64,000 bases of DNA from Bacteroidota bacterium (GCA_030682255.1 JAUXOK010000024.1:1-64000); one strand, 5' to 3'. Shown: positions 43,958 through 54,198, counted from the first letter of the stretch. Numbers and translations are program-made. Notes: generated by a model from the letters alone, not told the origin.

Positions 43958-45811
43958 CTATCTAAGAATATTAAATTTAATTATTTCAGTTCCAAATGAA
44001 TTATTGATTTCTATGAAATACAAACCATTTTGAAATGAACTCACATCAACTTTCAAAATATTTTCTTCTGAATTTAATTCTATTAATTTGAGTCCAAAAT
44101 GATTTTTAATAACAACATTAGATTGATTATCTTTCAATTTTAGATTTAATTCATTGAAACAAGGATTGGGATATATTAGGGTTGATTGAGACAAGAAACT
44201 ATTAACAGACGTTAATTGAACATTGATAAAATCAACTTTAGTTAAAGAATTACTCCCTTGGTCGTTTGTAGCTATCAAGGTTATTTGATATTTACCTATA
44301 TTTAAAAATTTAACTTTTGGAAACTGAGAGGTAGAATCTGTTGCAAAAGCCCATTCAAAAGTAGCTGGCTGAATTCTCCATTTAAAAGAAGCAGGAGAAT
44401 TGGTAGATAAATCAATCAAATCTATAACTTCATTAATCGTTGGCATTAATTTACTTGCAGAAAAATCAGCTACAGGAGCTGCAGTAACAGAACTTACGGC
44501 AATATGATTGTTTTTTTGAAGAGAATCTGCACCGCTTGTATTAGCAACCCATAATTTTACTGTGTAAGCCCCAGCTTGTGAAAAAGAAATGTAAATTAAA
44601 CTATCGGTTAACTTTGAATTATTTAACAAGGTATATGTATTTGATGGTGTAATAGACCATTTAAAAGAAGTAGGCATATTATTGCTTGTGCTTCTTAATA
44701 TAATTGTTTGACCTTTTGTTGCAGCAGTTGAAGAAGCAGTAAAATTAGAAACAGGCTTTAAATCTAAACTGATACTTCTAATAACATTATTTCCCATATC
44801 AACAGCATAAATTAGTTTTTTTCTTTCATCATAAACCAATGAAGTAATATCATTAAATCTAGCTGAAGTTCCAACTGCGTTTACATAACCAGATACATTA
44901 GCATTGCCTACATATACTGACAATACATTATTTTCATATTTTTTAATGCATAATTCTTCGGCAATCATTAAAGCAGAACCCACTCTACAAATATCTCTTG
45001 GACCAGATAAACCAGTTGTTATCAAATCTGTAACTTCATTGTTACTTAAGTTTATTTTGCGAATGGCTGTATTACCAAAATCACAAACAAGAAGATTGTT
45101 GCCATCAATAAAAACATTGTAAGGAGCTGTAAATCGGGCAACCGACCCAATACCATTTACTTTGCCAGAATTTCCTGGACTGCCAGCAATAGTAGAAACG
45201 GTTCCACCAGATATTTTCCTAATACAATGATTTGCTCTATCTGCAATATAAACATCTCCATTAGAAGCAACTGCAATACCAGCAGGCGCATTAAATCTCG
45301 CTGTTGCTTTGGCTCCATCTAAATGTAAAGGATTAGAAAAAATTCTAACTCCTGAAAACGTTGTTACAGCTTGCTGAGTAGCGATATTGATAAATTTTTC
45401 AACGGTTCTAATTTGATTGTTATCTAAATCTGCTACAAACATTTCATTAGTATTAGAATTTATTGACAAACCAGCAGGGCGTGCAAATCTAGATACAATA
45501 CCAGCAAAATCTTTACTATCAGCAGAACCTGATTCTAAAGGATCTAACATAGTGCCAGCAGCTAAATAACATGTATTACCACTAATCCAAAATATATTGT
45601 GCTCATTTGAAACATAAATTCTGCCAGATGTATCTATTTCGATACCCATTGGTGCCGAAAACCATACTGAATCTTTCAATTTGTCTCTTAAGTCGTTATA
45701 TTTTCCATTACCTACATACTGTTGTCCAGCTAATTTAGATACTGTTTGCGAATGCAAACTGATGCAAAAACCTAGAAATAGATTTGTACAAATAAGAAAA
45801 GTTTTGATCAT
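43958..45811 (-). CDS. Secreted NHL-propeller/PKD protein with T9SS type A domain
   Basis: A 617-residue protein with signal peptide ending near SLHSQ. NHL repeats form a beta-propeller over about residues 25-350 (ANSNGDVYIADRANHCIRKI-type turns, FNAPAGIAVAS). Two PKD-like domains follow at about 355-530 (PVSNFTASSTAATKGQTI and PVADFSASKLMPTINEVIDL). Residues about 545-617 are a type A sorting domain (STLIYPNPCFNELNLKL ... NGLYFIEINNSFGTEI). It overlaps purC by 4 nt (ATGA), an odd partner for a secreted protein. Confidence 0.9.
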   Translation of the reverse strand: MIKTFLICTNLFLGFCISLHSQTVSKLAGQQYVGNGKYNDLRDKLKDSVWFSAPMGIEIDTSGRIYVSNEHNIFWISGNTCYLAAGTMLDPLESGSADSKDFAGIVSRFARPAGLSINSNTNEMFVADLDNNQIRTVEKFINIATQQAVTTFSGVRIFSNPLHLDGAKATARFNAPAGIAVASNGDVYIADRANHCIRKISGGTVSTIAGSPGNSGKVNGIGSVARFTAPYNVFIDGNNLLVCDFGNTAIRKINLSNNEVTDLITTGLSGPRDICRVGSALMIAEELCIKKYENNVLSVYVGNANVSGYVNAVGTSARFNDITSLVYDERKKLIYAVDMGNNVIRSISLDLKPVSNFTASSTAATKGQTIILRSTSNNMPTSFKWSITPSNTYTLLNNSKLTDSLIYISFSQAGAYTVKLWVANTSGADSLQKNNHIAVSSVTAAPVADFSASKLMPTINEVIDLIDLSTNSPASFKWRIQPATFEWAFATDSTSQFPKVKFLNIGKYQITLIATNDQGSNSLTKVDFINVQLTSVNSFLSQSTLIYPNPCFNELNLKLKDNQSNVVIKNHFGLKLIELNSEENILKVDVSSFQNGLYFIEINNSFGTEIIKFNILR

Positions 45812-46785
45812 GAATTTTTTAGAGTAGCAATAGCGTTATTTATGTTTTCTTCAATAGTATCTAAAACTTTGGCATAGTTTCTTTCTACAAATTTTTTGCC
45901 TGTCATAGCTTCAAATAACTCAGTATATCTAGCTGTAACACTATTAACAAATTCATCAGACATATCTGGTACAATCTGACCCTCTAAGCCTTGGAATCCA
46001 TTTTCCATTAGCCATTCTCTTACAAATTCTTTTGAAAGTTGTTTTTGAGGTTTACCAGCTTTTTGTAATTTTTCATAGGTTTCTAAATAAAAAAATCTAC
46101 TTGAATCTGGTGTATGAACCTCATCAATCAAAATCAAAGTTTTATCATGAATCCCAAATTCATATTTAGTATCTACCAATATCAAACCTCTTTCTGCTGC
46201 CATTGCAACACCTCTTTCATAGAGCTTTAAAGAAGTTTTAACGATGTTATCTATTGTTTTTTTATTTGTAATTTTTTTACTTACAATATCATCAATGCTA
46301 ATATCTTCATCATGTCCTTCTGGATTTTTAGTTGCAGGTGTTACAATTGGTTCTGGAAACTTATCATTTTCTTTAAGGCCATCGGGCATCTTAACACCAC
46401 ATATCATTCTTTCTCCTGTTTTGTATATACGCCATGCATGTCCACACAAATAACCTCTTACTACAATTTCTACGGGAATCGTATCGCATCTAATTCCAAT
46501 AGTTACATTGGGGTCTGGCACCGTGATTTTCCAATTCGGAATTATATCTTTGGTAGCATCTAAGAAATAGGCTGCTAATTGAGTTAAAACCTCTCCTTTA
46601 TGAGGAATTGCTCGGGGTAATACATGATCAAAAGCTGATATTCTATCACAAGCTACCATTGCCAAAATCTCATTATCAATGGTATAAACATCTCTTACCT
46701 TTCCTCTATAAAAACTAGTTTGGTCTTTAAGAAAAAAATTGGTGGCCATTAATCCTTTTTCCATTTTTGCTGTTGTTGGGTTCAT
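45808..46785 (-). CDS. purC: SAICAR synthase (phosphoribosylaminoimidazole-succinocarboxamide synthase)
   Basis: A 325-residue ATP-dependent ligase joining aspartate to CAIR in purine synthesis. Motifs are YRGKVRDVYTI, DRISAFDHVLPRAIPHKGE, VRGYLCGHAWR, the LILVDTKYEFG metal region and LIDEVHTPDSSRF. It belongs to the longer SAICAR synthase form. Residues 1-12 precede MATNFFLKDQ, so a start at the second or third ATG is possible. Confidence 0.95.
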   Translation of the reverse strand: MNPTTAKMEKGLMATNFFLKDQTSFYRGKVRDVYTIDNEILAMVACDRISAFDHVLPRAIPHKGEVLTQLAAYFLDATKDIIPNWKITVPDPNVTIGIRCDTIPVEIVVRGYLCGHAWRIYKTGERMICGVKMPDGLKENDKFPEPIVTPATKNPEGHDEDISIDDIVSKKITNKKTIDNIVKTSLKLYERGVAMAAERGLILVDTKYEFGIHDKTLILIDEVHTPDSSRFFYLETYEKLQKAGKPQKQLSKEFVREWLMENGFQGLEGQIVPDMSDEFVNSVTARYTELFEAMTGKKFVERNYAKVLDTIEENINNAIATLKNS

Positions 46786-46899
46786 TTAAATTTCAAACAA
46801 AATTAATACTCTTTGTAAAATATTTGTAAAATATTTTTAAACACCGTTTTAATATTTGGTCATAAAAACACTTAATGTGTTATTTATCAATAAATTAAC

Positions 46900-47862
46900 C
46901 TACTTATCACTTTCATATGCTTTGATGATATCTTTTACTAAACGATGCCTAACAACATCTTCAACAGTTAAAATCACCATACTAATCCCTTTAATTTTTG
47001 ATAAAATCCTAGTTGCTTTCAAAAGTCCTGATGTTTGTTTTGCAGGTAAATCTACTTGGCTCATGTCTCCTGTTATAATAACTTTAGCCGAAGGTCCCAT
47101 TCTTGTTAGAAACATTTTAATTTGGGAATCGGTTGTATTTTGTGCTTCATCTAATATAACAAAACAATTATCCAAAGTCCTACCTCTCATAAATGCTAAG
47201 GGAGCCACTTCAATTGTTCTATTTTCTAGATATTGTTTTAGTTTTTCTGAAGGAATCATATCATCCAAAGCATCATATAATGGCCTTAAATATGGATCTA
47301 TCTTTTCCTTTAAATCACCTGGCAAAAAACCTAAACTTTCTCCTGCCTCAACAGCAGGGCGTGTTAAGATTATTCGTTTAATTTCTTTGCTTTTCAACGC
47401 TTTAACGGCAACAGCAACGGCAGTATATGTTTTACCCGTTCCTGCAGGACCAAGGGCAAATACAATGTCATTTTTTTCAATCGCTTTTACCAATTTAATT
47501 TGATTTGGGGTACGTGCTTTGATGGGTTTGCCACTTACACCATACAGTATTGTATTTGCTTCAGAAATAGTTTCATTCAGCAATTCGGAGGGTTTCTTCT
47601 CTTCATTATTATTTTTACCAAACATCTCATCAAGAAAATGATCAGATATTTCATTACCTAATGCTATTTTTTTAACAAAAATATTTAACAAACTTATAAG
47701 CCTAAGGCTTTGATCCTCCTCTCCTAAAATTTTAATTTCATCTCCACGAGGAATTATTTTTAGTTTTGGAAAATAATTTTTCAATTTCCCTGTCACTAAA
47801 TTATTTAAAACATTCATTTCATGAACGTCTAAATCTTCTGTTTTAAAAATCTTTTCTAACAA
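46900..47862 (-). CDS. phoH: PhoH-family ATPase
   Basis: A 320-residue PhoH/YbeZ-type protein. An N-terminal KH-like part (residues about 10-60) leads into the ATPase: Walker A GPAGTGKT (138-145), RIILTRPAVEAGESLGFLPG, DLKEKIDPYLRPLYDAL and Walker B FVILDEAQNTT. The family acts in RNA metabolism and ribosome maturation, usually next to ybeY, which is not next to it here. Confidence 0.93.
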   Translation of the reverse strand: MLEKIFKTEDLDVHEMNVLNNLVTGKLKNYFPKLKIIPRGDEIKILGEEDQSLRLISLLNIFVKKIALGNEISDHFLDEMFGKNNNEEKKPSELLNETISEANTILYGVSGKPIKARTPNQIKLVKAIEKNDIVFALGPAGTGKTYTAVAVAVKALKSKEIKRIILTRPAVEAGESLGFLPGDLKEKIDPYLRPLYDALDDMIPSEKLKQYLENRTIEVAPLAFMRGRTLDNCFVILDEAQNTTDSQIKMFLTRMGPSAKVIITGDMSQVDLPAKQTSGLLKATRILSKIKGISMVILTVEDVVRHRLVKDIIKAYESDK

Positions 47863-47903
47863 TGTTTAAATTGGTTTTTTATTTGGCTAATTACTGAATA
47901 TTT

Positions 47904-48659
47904 TTGCAACGAATATACAAACAATTGAATCACTTTTTTTTAATATCAGATTTTAATACACAAGCTTATCAAATTGGCTTAATGAAACAATCGATATTGA
48001 AAAACGACACAAGTGCAATAATTATTGACTTTTTTCATCATATACGATTAAACAACATCAATGAGGCTGCATTTATTGCAAAAAAAATAAAAAACACTGA
48101 TAATCAAAAACATATCATAGTTATTAAAGTAGGCAATGCCAAACAATGTGTTGTTTATCAACATTTAACTAACTACTATGTTTTACCTGACAATGGACTT
48201 CTATCTCTTATTGTAGATTCTATTGATTCTGAAAAAGTATTTTCCTATTCAATTGAAGATGAAGATAAAGCCTTTAATTACATCATTAACAATCAACTTA
48301 ATTTATTAAAAAAAGCTCAAAATTACGTTAGTTTATTTAGTAGAAAACCATTTATTAATGGCAATATAATAACTGCTGAGGTTATACATATTGATTTTCA
48401 TGGTAATTGTTATTTTAATATTGACGAAATAACTTTGAAAGATTTTATCTCAAACAAATCATTCAATATAAAAGTTCAAAATCATATTGGAATTATTACT
48501 CAAAAAATCAGTTTAAATGTATTTGAAATTTCAGATGGAAATCCTGGTGTTTTATTTTCTAAAAATGGTTATTTAAAACTCATCATAAAAATGGGAAGTG
48601 CCATGAAATTACTTAGAATCAAAGAAAACACTAAAATCATTATAGAATTAACATCATGA
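47904..48659 (+). CDS. SAM hydrolase (DUF62)-like protein with altered motif
   Basis: 251 residues from TTG 47904, the only codon that preserves the family's first strand (FFLISDFNTQAYQIGLMKQS). D16 matches the catalytic Asp of SAM hydroxide adenosyltransferases. The usual DPGVG loop is replaced by IKVGNAKQCVVYQ (74-86), while YYVLPDNGLLSLI is kept. C-terminal beta domain has VIHIDFHGNCYFNID. It overlaps the next gene by 4 nt. It may be an active but diverged SAM hydrolase or a non-catalytic SAM binder. The motif loss is real in the sequence; the functional effect is inference. Confidence 0.8.
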   Translation: MQRIYKQLNHFFLISDFNTQAYQIGLMKQSILKNDTSAIIIDFFHHIRLNNINEAAFIAKKIKNTDNQKHIIVIKVGNAKQCVVYQHLTNYYVLPDNGLLSLIVDSIDSEKVFSYSIEDEDKAFNYIINNQLNLLKKAQNYVSLFSRKPFINGNIITAEVIHIDFHGNCYFNIDEITLKDFISNKSFNIKVQNHIGIITQKISLNVFEISDGNPGVLFSKNGYLKLIIKMGSAMKLLRIKENTKIIIELTS

Positions 48660-48970
48660 TTAGAATTGTAAAAATGACATTCAAACTAGAAGAAGTAGAA
48701 GCTTTTAAAGCATTGTTTGAAGCAGTTAAACAGAAAATACTAGAACAAAAAGGATGTCAACATTTAGAGTTATGGCAAGATAAAACCAATCTAAATATAT
48801 TATTTACATACAGTAAATGGGATAGCATAGACGCTTTAAATCAATATCGAAATTCAGACTTTTTTGAAAACACATGGAAACAAACGAAATCCAAATTTTC
48901 AGAAAAACCTCAAGCATGGAGTGTTGATAAACTTTTTATGCAAAGCAACAATAAATCAGTCAAATCATAG
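48656..48970 (+). CDS. Antibiotic-biosynthesis-monooxygenase (ABM) domain protein
   Basis: A 104-residue dimeric ferredoxin-like protein: MIRIVKMTFKLEEVEAFKAL, QKGCQHLELWQDKTN, FTYSKWDSIDALNQYRNSDF, then AWSVDKLF. ABM-domain proteins include heme- or quinone-modifying oxygenases and small binding proteins; this type is often annotated only by fold. ATGA overlap with the SAM-hydrolase-like gene implies coupled translation. Confidence 0.85.
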   Translation: MIRIVKMTFKLEEVEAFKALFEAVKQKILEQKGCQHLELWQDKTNLNILFTYSKWDSIDALNQYRNSDFFENTWKQTKSKFSEKPQAWSVDKLFMQSNNKSVKS

Positions 48971-48986
48971 TTTTATAATATATTCC

Positions 48987-51278
48987 ATGAAATCTCATAT
49001 AATAACCCTTCTTTTCCTAATATATTCAAATTTGGTTTTTTCTCAAATGAAAAATTATGAGAAAGCAAAAATATCATTTGAAAAGCAACAATTAAAAGCC
49101 GCCAATAAATTAATCAATAAATGCCTAGAAGACGCCTCTACAAAAAACAATGCGAATGTTTTGTTTCTCAAAGCAAAAATCATGTATGAAATTTCTAGAG
49201 ACAAAAAAATATCTGAAAGTTTTCCTAATGCCTTTAAAGATGCTGTAAAATTTACCGAGAAAGCTTTAGAAAAAACACCAACAGAAAGCGCAAAAGTAGC
49301 CTTTAAAAATCAAAATAGAGATTTTCTAAAAACTTTATTAAAAGCCAACACCAAAGACGCCTTAGACGCATATTATGGCAAAAAATATTCGAAAGCGCTT
49401 CCTTTATTTAAAAGAAATATTGATATAAGCCAAGATACTCAATCTATTGTATTGGCTGGCGATTGTTATTGGCAAATGGGACAAAGAACAGAAAGTTTGC
49501 CTTATTTCAAAACTAGTTTAGAGATGATATATAACGCTGTGATGGATAGCTCTTCAAAAGTTTATGGTTATTCTAAAGAGCCGTTCAGAAAACTTGCAGA
49601 ATATTATATAGTCAATAATCACCTTGACACAGCCTATACCATAGTAAAAAAAGGACGAGACATTTTGCCAAACGACCCCATTTTAACCGATATGACCTAC
49701 AAATTGATGGTGCATCAATTAAATAAACTTTTACCTAGCGAAGACTATTTGTTAGCTGTCGAAAATGGTTTAAAAGATTTCCCATCTGATTCATTTTTAA
49801 ATCACAAACAAAATGCACTTTATTTGTTTCTATTTAACGGATTGGCTAAGGCAAACGAACAAAATAAATTTGATAGTTTATTAATTAAATTTACTCAAGT
49901 GAAATCGGAAAAGGCAAAAGACAAAAACCTGAAAACAATCCTAAAATTCGACATTTTTGCTGGCTTGAATCAAAATACTTGCATAGAAAAACTATATGAA
50001 TACTTTGCAAATTACAACATCAATGAGGCTTGTTTTGCCACATTCAATAGCCGTTGGTTTCCTCTAGATAAATCAAATTCGAATATCCATCCTGTCAACA
50101 TCAGACCTGAGAATCCACAATTAGCTTACATACTTTTTACCCGGTATATAGAATTATATCCGCTTCAAAAACAACACAAAATAGCAAGATTAGATTATAC
50201 TAAAAAACAAAACACATTGCCTCAAACTTATTATAACATTCTACCTCTCATACTACTAAATGATGCTTGTTTAAAGGAACAACCCAAAACACTAGCCTTT
50301 AAAGATTATGCTAAATCGTTCAGATTAAGATTGATTGAAGAGACGGCAGATTCCGCTGACTTCAAATTATCTCGTTTAACATGGCATGAGACTTATAAAA
50401 AATATCCTGAGACAACAAAGATATTAGAACCACTTTGGCGCAAAATAATTATAAACGACTTTAAAGTTAATTACTTCGGATCTAGAATTGGAATAAAAGG
50501 CAAAAATGATCCAGGTGTTCCAGAATTTATTTGGAATGGTGCATTAGACTCTTGCAAACCAGGATTTATGTCTGCTAGTATTACTCAATTGGTTCAAAAT
50601 CGCATCAACTATTTTAGAAGAAATGCAGGTTTGACCGAAGAAATTATTTTAAGCAAACAAAACAATCTGTATTGCGAAATAGCGGCTATGATGTGTGAAG
50701 CAAATAAATCTATGAGCCATGAACCTAATGATGGATGGCGATGCTTTATACCGGCTGGAGCAGATGTATTAAAAGACGCTTTGTTAATCAAAGAACCCAA
50801 TCCTTCTATTGCTATTACTGCTGCTATGGGACACGCTCACCCTACTGTTGGTCATAGAAGATGGTTATTATACCCAAAATCTTTGTATTTGGGTATGGGT
50901 ACATCAAAAAACTATTCAGTTATCAAAGCGATAGACAATAGCCGAGAACTAGATACCAATAAATTTAAAAACCAGTTCATAGCTTGGCCCCCAGAAAACT
51001 TGGTTCCAAAGATGTTGGTTTTTAAAAAATGGAGTTTTTCAATACAACAAAATCTTGAGGGAGCAACTGTTTCAATGAAAGACCTCAATGGCAATAACAT
51101 TGAATTGATTCAAGAAGTAAACGAAAATGGCTACGGATTAAACACCATAGTTTGGGAACCTAAAATCAATCTTTCTAACATAACAGATCAAGATATTTTT
51201 ACAATTACTATAAGGCTTAAAAACAATAAAACTTTTATATATAAAACTCAATTAATAGACGTTAATCCGCTCAAATAA
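48987..51278 (+). CDS. Secreted TPR + CAP-domain protein
   Basis: 763 residues from ATG 48987 (MKSHIITLLFLIYSNLVFSQ signal). In-frame codons back to 48864 overlap the ABM gene and lack a signal. TPR-like helices fill about residues 25-350 (KNYEKAKISFEKQQLKAANK, GKKYSKALPLFKRN). A CAP/SCP-PR1-like domain lies near 535-665 (VQNRINYFRRNAGLTEEI, EIAAMMCEANKSMSH, VGHRRWLLYPKSLYLGMG). CAP domains bind lipids or act as proteases in various hosts; here it is probably periplasmic. Combination with TPR is uncommon. Confidence 0.8.
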   Translation: MKSHIITLLFLIYSNLVFSQMKNYEKAKISFEKQQLKAANKLINKCLEDASTKNNANVLFLKAKIMYEISRDKKISESFPNAFKDAVKFTEKALEKTPTESAKVAFKNQNRDFLKTLLKANTKDALDAYYGKKYSKALPLFKRNIDISQDTQSIVLAGDCYWQMGQRTESLPYFKTSLEMIYNAVMDSSSKVYGYSKEPFRKLAEYYIVNNHLDTAYTIVKKGRDILPNDPILTDMTYKLMVHQLNKLLPSEDYLLAVENGLKDFPSDSFLNHKQNALYLFLFNGLAKANEQNKFDSLLIKFTQVKSEKAKDKNLKTILKFDIFAGLNQNTCIEKLYEYFANYNINEACFATFNSRWFPLDKSNSNIHPVNIRPENPQLAYILFTRYIELYPLQKQHKIARLDYTKKQNTLPQTYYNILPLILLNDACLKEQPKTLAFKDYAKSFRLRLIEETADSADFKLSRLTWHETYKKYPETTKILEPLWRKIIINDFKVNYFGSRIGIKGKNDPGVPEFIWNGALDSCKPGFMSASITQLVQNRINYFRRNAGLTEEIILSKQNNLYCEIAAMMCEANKSMSHEPNDGWRCFIPAGADVLKDALLIKEPNPSIAITAAMGHAHPTVGHRRWLLYPKSLYLGMGTSKNYSVIKAIDNSRELDTNKFKNQFIAWPPENLVPKMLVFKKWSFSIQQNLEGATVSMKDLNGNNIELIQEVNENGYGLNTIVWEPKINLSNITDQDIFTITIRLKNNKTFIYKTQLIDVNPLK

Positions 51279-51398
51279 TTCATCAGTTTAAATTGGATTT
51301 TATCTATTCAAAATTCATATTGTGAATAAAACACCTAATAATGTGAATATAGACTAATAGAGTGTTCCTACTTTCGCAGTTATTCTTTAAACATACTT

Positions 51399-52520
51399 AT
51401 GAAATTTTTAATATCTGCTCCTATCCTTCTTGAACACCTGATCAAAGTGAATGGTGCCATAGTCTCTAAACCTGTATTACCAATTCTTGACCATTTCTTA
51501 TTCGAGATCCAAAACGGCACCCTTTCTATTTCAACAACTGATTTAGAAACATCCATGTCAACTTCACTTCAAGTGGAATCTGAGGAGAATATTTCTGTTG
51601 CAATTCCATCTAGATTATTAATGGAAACTGTAAAATCTTTTTCAGACCAACCAATAACATTTACTGTTAGTGAACAAACATTTGGTATTGAATTAAGTAC
51701 TGCAAATGGACGTTTTAAATTACCTGGTCAAAATGGTATCGATTTTCCTAAAATTCCACTTATAGAATCAGAACACACATTTGCAATCCCATCTAATGTG
51801 TTACTTAGATGTATTTCTAAAACAGTTTTTGCTACAGGTAATGATGATTTAAGACTAAATCTAACTGGAGTTTTTGTTGAAATCTCTGAAAATCAAATCA
51901 ATTTTGTTGCAACTGATGCTAATAGATTAGTAAAAGTAACAAGAACTGATGTAAAACCAGGCTTGGAACACAATTTCATCCTTCCTAAAAAAGCTTTGAA
52001 CTTACTTAAATCTTCTTTGAGTAATGATGTTACTCCAATTCAAATAGATTTCAACAATTCTAATGTGTTTTTCACAAGCAATAACATGAAATTATCTTGT
52101 CGTTTAATAGATGAAAAATACCCAGATTACAAATCTGTAATTCCTCAAGAAAACAACAACATCATTTCAATTAATCGTTTAGAATTTTTAGATACTGTTA
52201 GAAGGGTTTCAAATTTCTCAAACAAAACAACTCATCAAATCAGAATCAAAATTACCGGCAATGAATTAGCCGCTAGTGCAGAAGATATTGAAATGGCTAA
52301 CGAGGCAAATGAAAAACGTACCTGCGAGTATGATGGGGAAGATATCGAAATTGGGTTTAACTCTAAATTTTTATCTGAATTATTGTCAAATGTAGACCAC
52401 GATCAAGTTTTATTAAAACTATCTACGCCAAACAAAGCTGGTTTACTATTGCCAATTGAAAATGAATTGGAAGAAGAAGTTTTGATGCTCATCATGCCTA
52501 TGATGTTGAACAATTATTAA
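51399..52520 (+). CDS. dnaN: DNA polymerase III subunit beta (sliding clamp)
   Basis: 373 residues, standard length, three clamp domains (boundaries near 120 and 250). It begins MKFLISAPILLEHLIKVNGA and has LPGQNGIDFPKIP, ATDANRLVKVTR, LIDEKYPDYKSVIPQENNN and the C-terminal LLPIENELEEEVLMLIMPMM. It tethers Pol III and other proteins to DNA. It is not beside dnaA, gyrB or recF, so no oriC signal is implied. A promoter-like TACTTTCG precedes it by about 25 nt. Confidence 0.96.
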   Translation: MKFLISAPILLEHLIKVNGAIVSKPVLPILDHFLFEIQNGTLSISTTDLETSMSTSLQVESEENISVAIPSRLLMETVKSFSDQPITFTVSEQTFGIELSTANGRFKLPGQNGIDFPKIPLIESEHTFAIPSNVLLRCISKTVFATGNDDLRLNLTGVFVEISENQINFVATDANRLVKVTRTDVKPGLEHNFILPKKALNLLKSSLSNDVTPIQIDFNNSNVFFTSNNMKLSCRLIDEKYPDYKSVIPQENNNIISINRLEFLDTVRRVSNFSNKTTHQIRIKITGNELAASAEDIEMANEANEKRTCEYDGEDIEIGFNSKFLSELLSNVDHDQVLLKLSTPNKAGLLLPIENELEEEVLMLIMPMMLNNY

Positions 52521-52526
52521 AACTGT

Positions 52527-53282
52527 GTGATTAACATTGTATTTTTATTATTGGCTTTATTAGCCGAAATACTAGGTACAATAGGTGGTTTTGGTTCATC
52601 TGTATTCTTTGTTCCATTTGCAAACTTTTATTTTGATTTTCATACTGTTTTAGGTTTAACTGCATTATTTCATTTATCGAGTAATTTTAGTAAAATTTTC
52701 CTATTTAGAAAAGGCTTAGATAAAAAACTCATCCTTAATATCGGTATCCCTTCCATAATTTTTGTCATTATTGGAGGTGTTTTAAGCAAATATATAGATT
52801 CCTTATTTTTACAAATAGGCTTATCTGTTTTTCTAATAAGTTTTAGTCTTTTATTTCTTATTAGAAAAGAACTAGTCTTTAAAACAGGTAAAAGAGAAAC
52901 ATGGATTGGTGGTAGTTTATCGGGATTTTTAGCAGGAATTTTAGGCACAGGTGGCGCTATAAGAGGTCTAACAATGGCAGCTTTCAATTTAGAGAAAAGT
53001 GTTTTTGTTGCAACATCTGCAGCGATTGATATGGGGATAGATATTACCCGTTCAATGGTATATTTTCTAAATGGATACTTAAATAAAACGACTTTAATTT
53101 ATATCCCATTTCTTTTAATAATTGGATTTATTGGCACTTTTATAGGAAAGTACATTTTGTCAAAAATATCTCAAGTAAATTTTAAGATAATATCTTTAGT
53201 TTTGATATTAATCATCGGAATAATTACAGCCTATTATACATTCTTTGAATTTAAAACTATGTTATATTTTAAAAATGATTGA
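52527..53282 (+). CDS. TauE/SafE sulfite-exporter family membrane protein
   Basis: 251 residues from GTG 52527, 6 nt after dnaN. About seven to eight membrane helices. The two half-repeats carry glycine motifs GTIGGFGSSVFFVPFANF and GGSLSGFLAGILGTGGAIRG. The family moves sulfite, sulfoacetate or organosulfur anions; the substrate is not predictable. No ATG lies before the first transmembrane segment, supporting GTG. Confidence 0.85.
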   Translation: MINIVFLLLALLAEILGTIGGFGSSVFFVPFANFYFDFHTVLGLTALFHLSSNFSKIFLFRKGLDKKLILNIGIPSIIFVIIGGVLSKYIDSLFLQIGLSVFLISFSLLFLIRKELVFKTGKRETWIGGSLSGFLAGILGTGGAIRGLTMAAFNLEKSVFVATSAAIDMGIDITRSMVYFLNGYLNKTTLIYIPFLLIIGFIGTFIGKYILSKISQVNFKIISLVLILIIGIITAYYTFFEFKTMLYFKND

Positions 53283-53369
53283 AAAAGCGATTAATCAATT
53301 TACTTATCCCAAAATCTGCATATACCTCAAAGCAATAGTTTTCTTATGTGGATTATAGGTTTAAATACT

Positions 53370-53915
53370 TTATAATTTTCCAAATAAAGCTTGATACATT
53401 TCAAAACTTTCTTGAAGAATTTTAATAGCAGTTTGTCTATCCAAAAAATCCTCAACTACAACTGTTTTATTCTCTAATTTTTTATAATCTTCAAAAAAAC
53501 TTCTCATTTCAGATATAAAATGTAATGGCAATTCAGAAATATCGTTGATATGACTTACACTGGGATCGCCTGCTGAAACTGCAATAATTTTATCGTCTGC
53601 CTCGCCATTGTCTAACATCCTCATAACTCCAATGATTTTAGCAGGTACAATACACATAGGCACTACATCTATTTGAGACAAAACTAAAATATCTAGAGGA
53701 TCCTTATCATCACAATAACTTTGAGGTATAAAACCATAATTAGCAGGATAATAAACAGATGAATAAAGTACTCTATCAAGTCTTAATAGTCCGCTTTCTT
53801 TATCTAATTCATATTTGGCTCTTGTGCCTTTTGGAATTTCTATGATGCCATTTACCACACCTGGCAAATCATTGCCTGGCGATACATCGTGCCAAGGATT
53901 AAATTTATTTTTCAT
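53370..53915 (-). CDS. ppa: Inorganic pyrophosphatase (family I)
   Basis: 181 residues from ATG 53915 ([16 protein letters not shown]). The upstream ATG at 53966 adds 17 residues with no family match. Active-site residues include the [17 protein letters not shown] lysine/glutamates, [11 protein letters not shown] and the metal motif [11 protein letters not shown]. It hydrolyses PPi to drive biosynthesis. Monocistronic. Confidence 0.94.
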   Translation of the reverse strand: MKNKFNPWHDVSPGNDLPGVVNGIIEIPKGTRAKYELDKESGLLRLDRVLYSSVYYPANYGFIPQSYCDDKDPLDILVLSQIDVVPMCIVPAKIIGVMRMLDNGEADDKIIAVSAGDPSVSHINDISELPLHFISEMRSFFEDYKKLENKTVVVEDFLDRQTAIKILQESFEMYQALFGKL

Positions 53916-54198
53916 TTGGAAGGGTTTATTTGAAAATCTTATTATTAAAAATTTGATGTTAAACATTCATTTAAGCTATTATTTAAATACAATCATTAAA
54001 TAATGTAAAAAATCATCCCTAAACCATGAATAAATTTATCAACTAATTTCGACAAAGATAAGCAAGCTAATTACATATTCAATCCTATCATAAATTATCA
54101 TTAAATAGTTATTTAAGTATACAAGTATTAACTTTAATTGTGTAAGTATAAACAAAGGACGTTAAGATAATTTTGAAACTTTAAATAAACAATCTCAG

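Noticed and set aside
46856-47503. Plus-strand 215-residue open frame
   Set aside because: Shadow of phoH on the other strand; no family features.
47904-48659. Frameshift in the SAM-hydrolase-like gene to explain the missing DPGVG
   Set aside because: The frame is intact and family landmarks occur on both sides in the same frame.
51399-52520. dnaN as a marker of a replication origin
   Set aside because: No dnaA, gyrB or DnaA-box cluster is visible around it.
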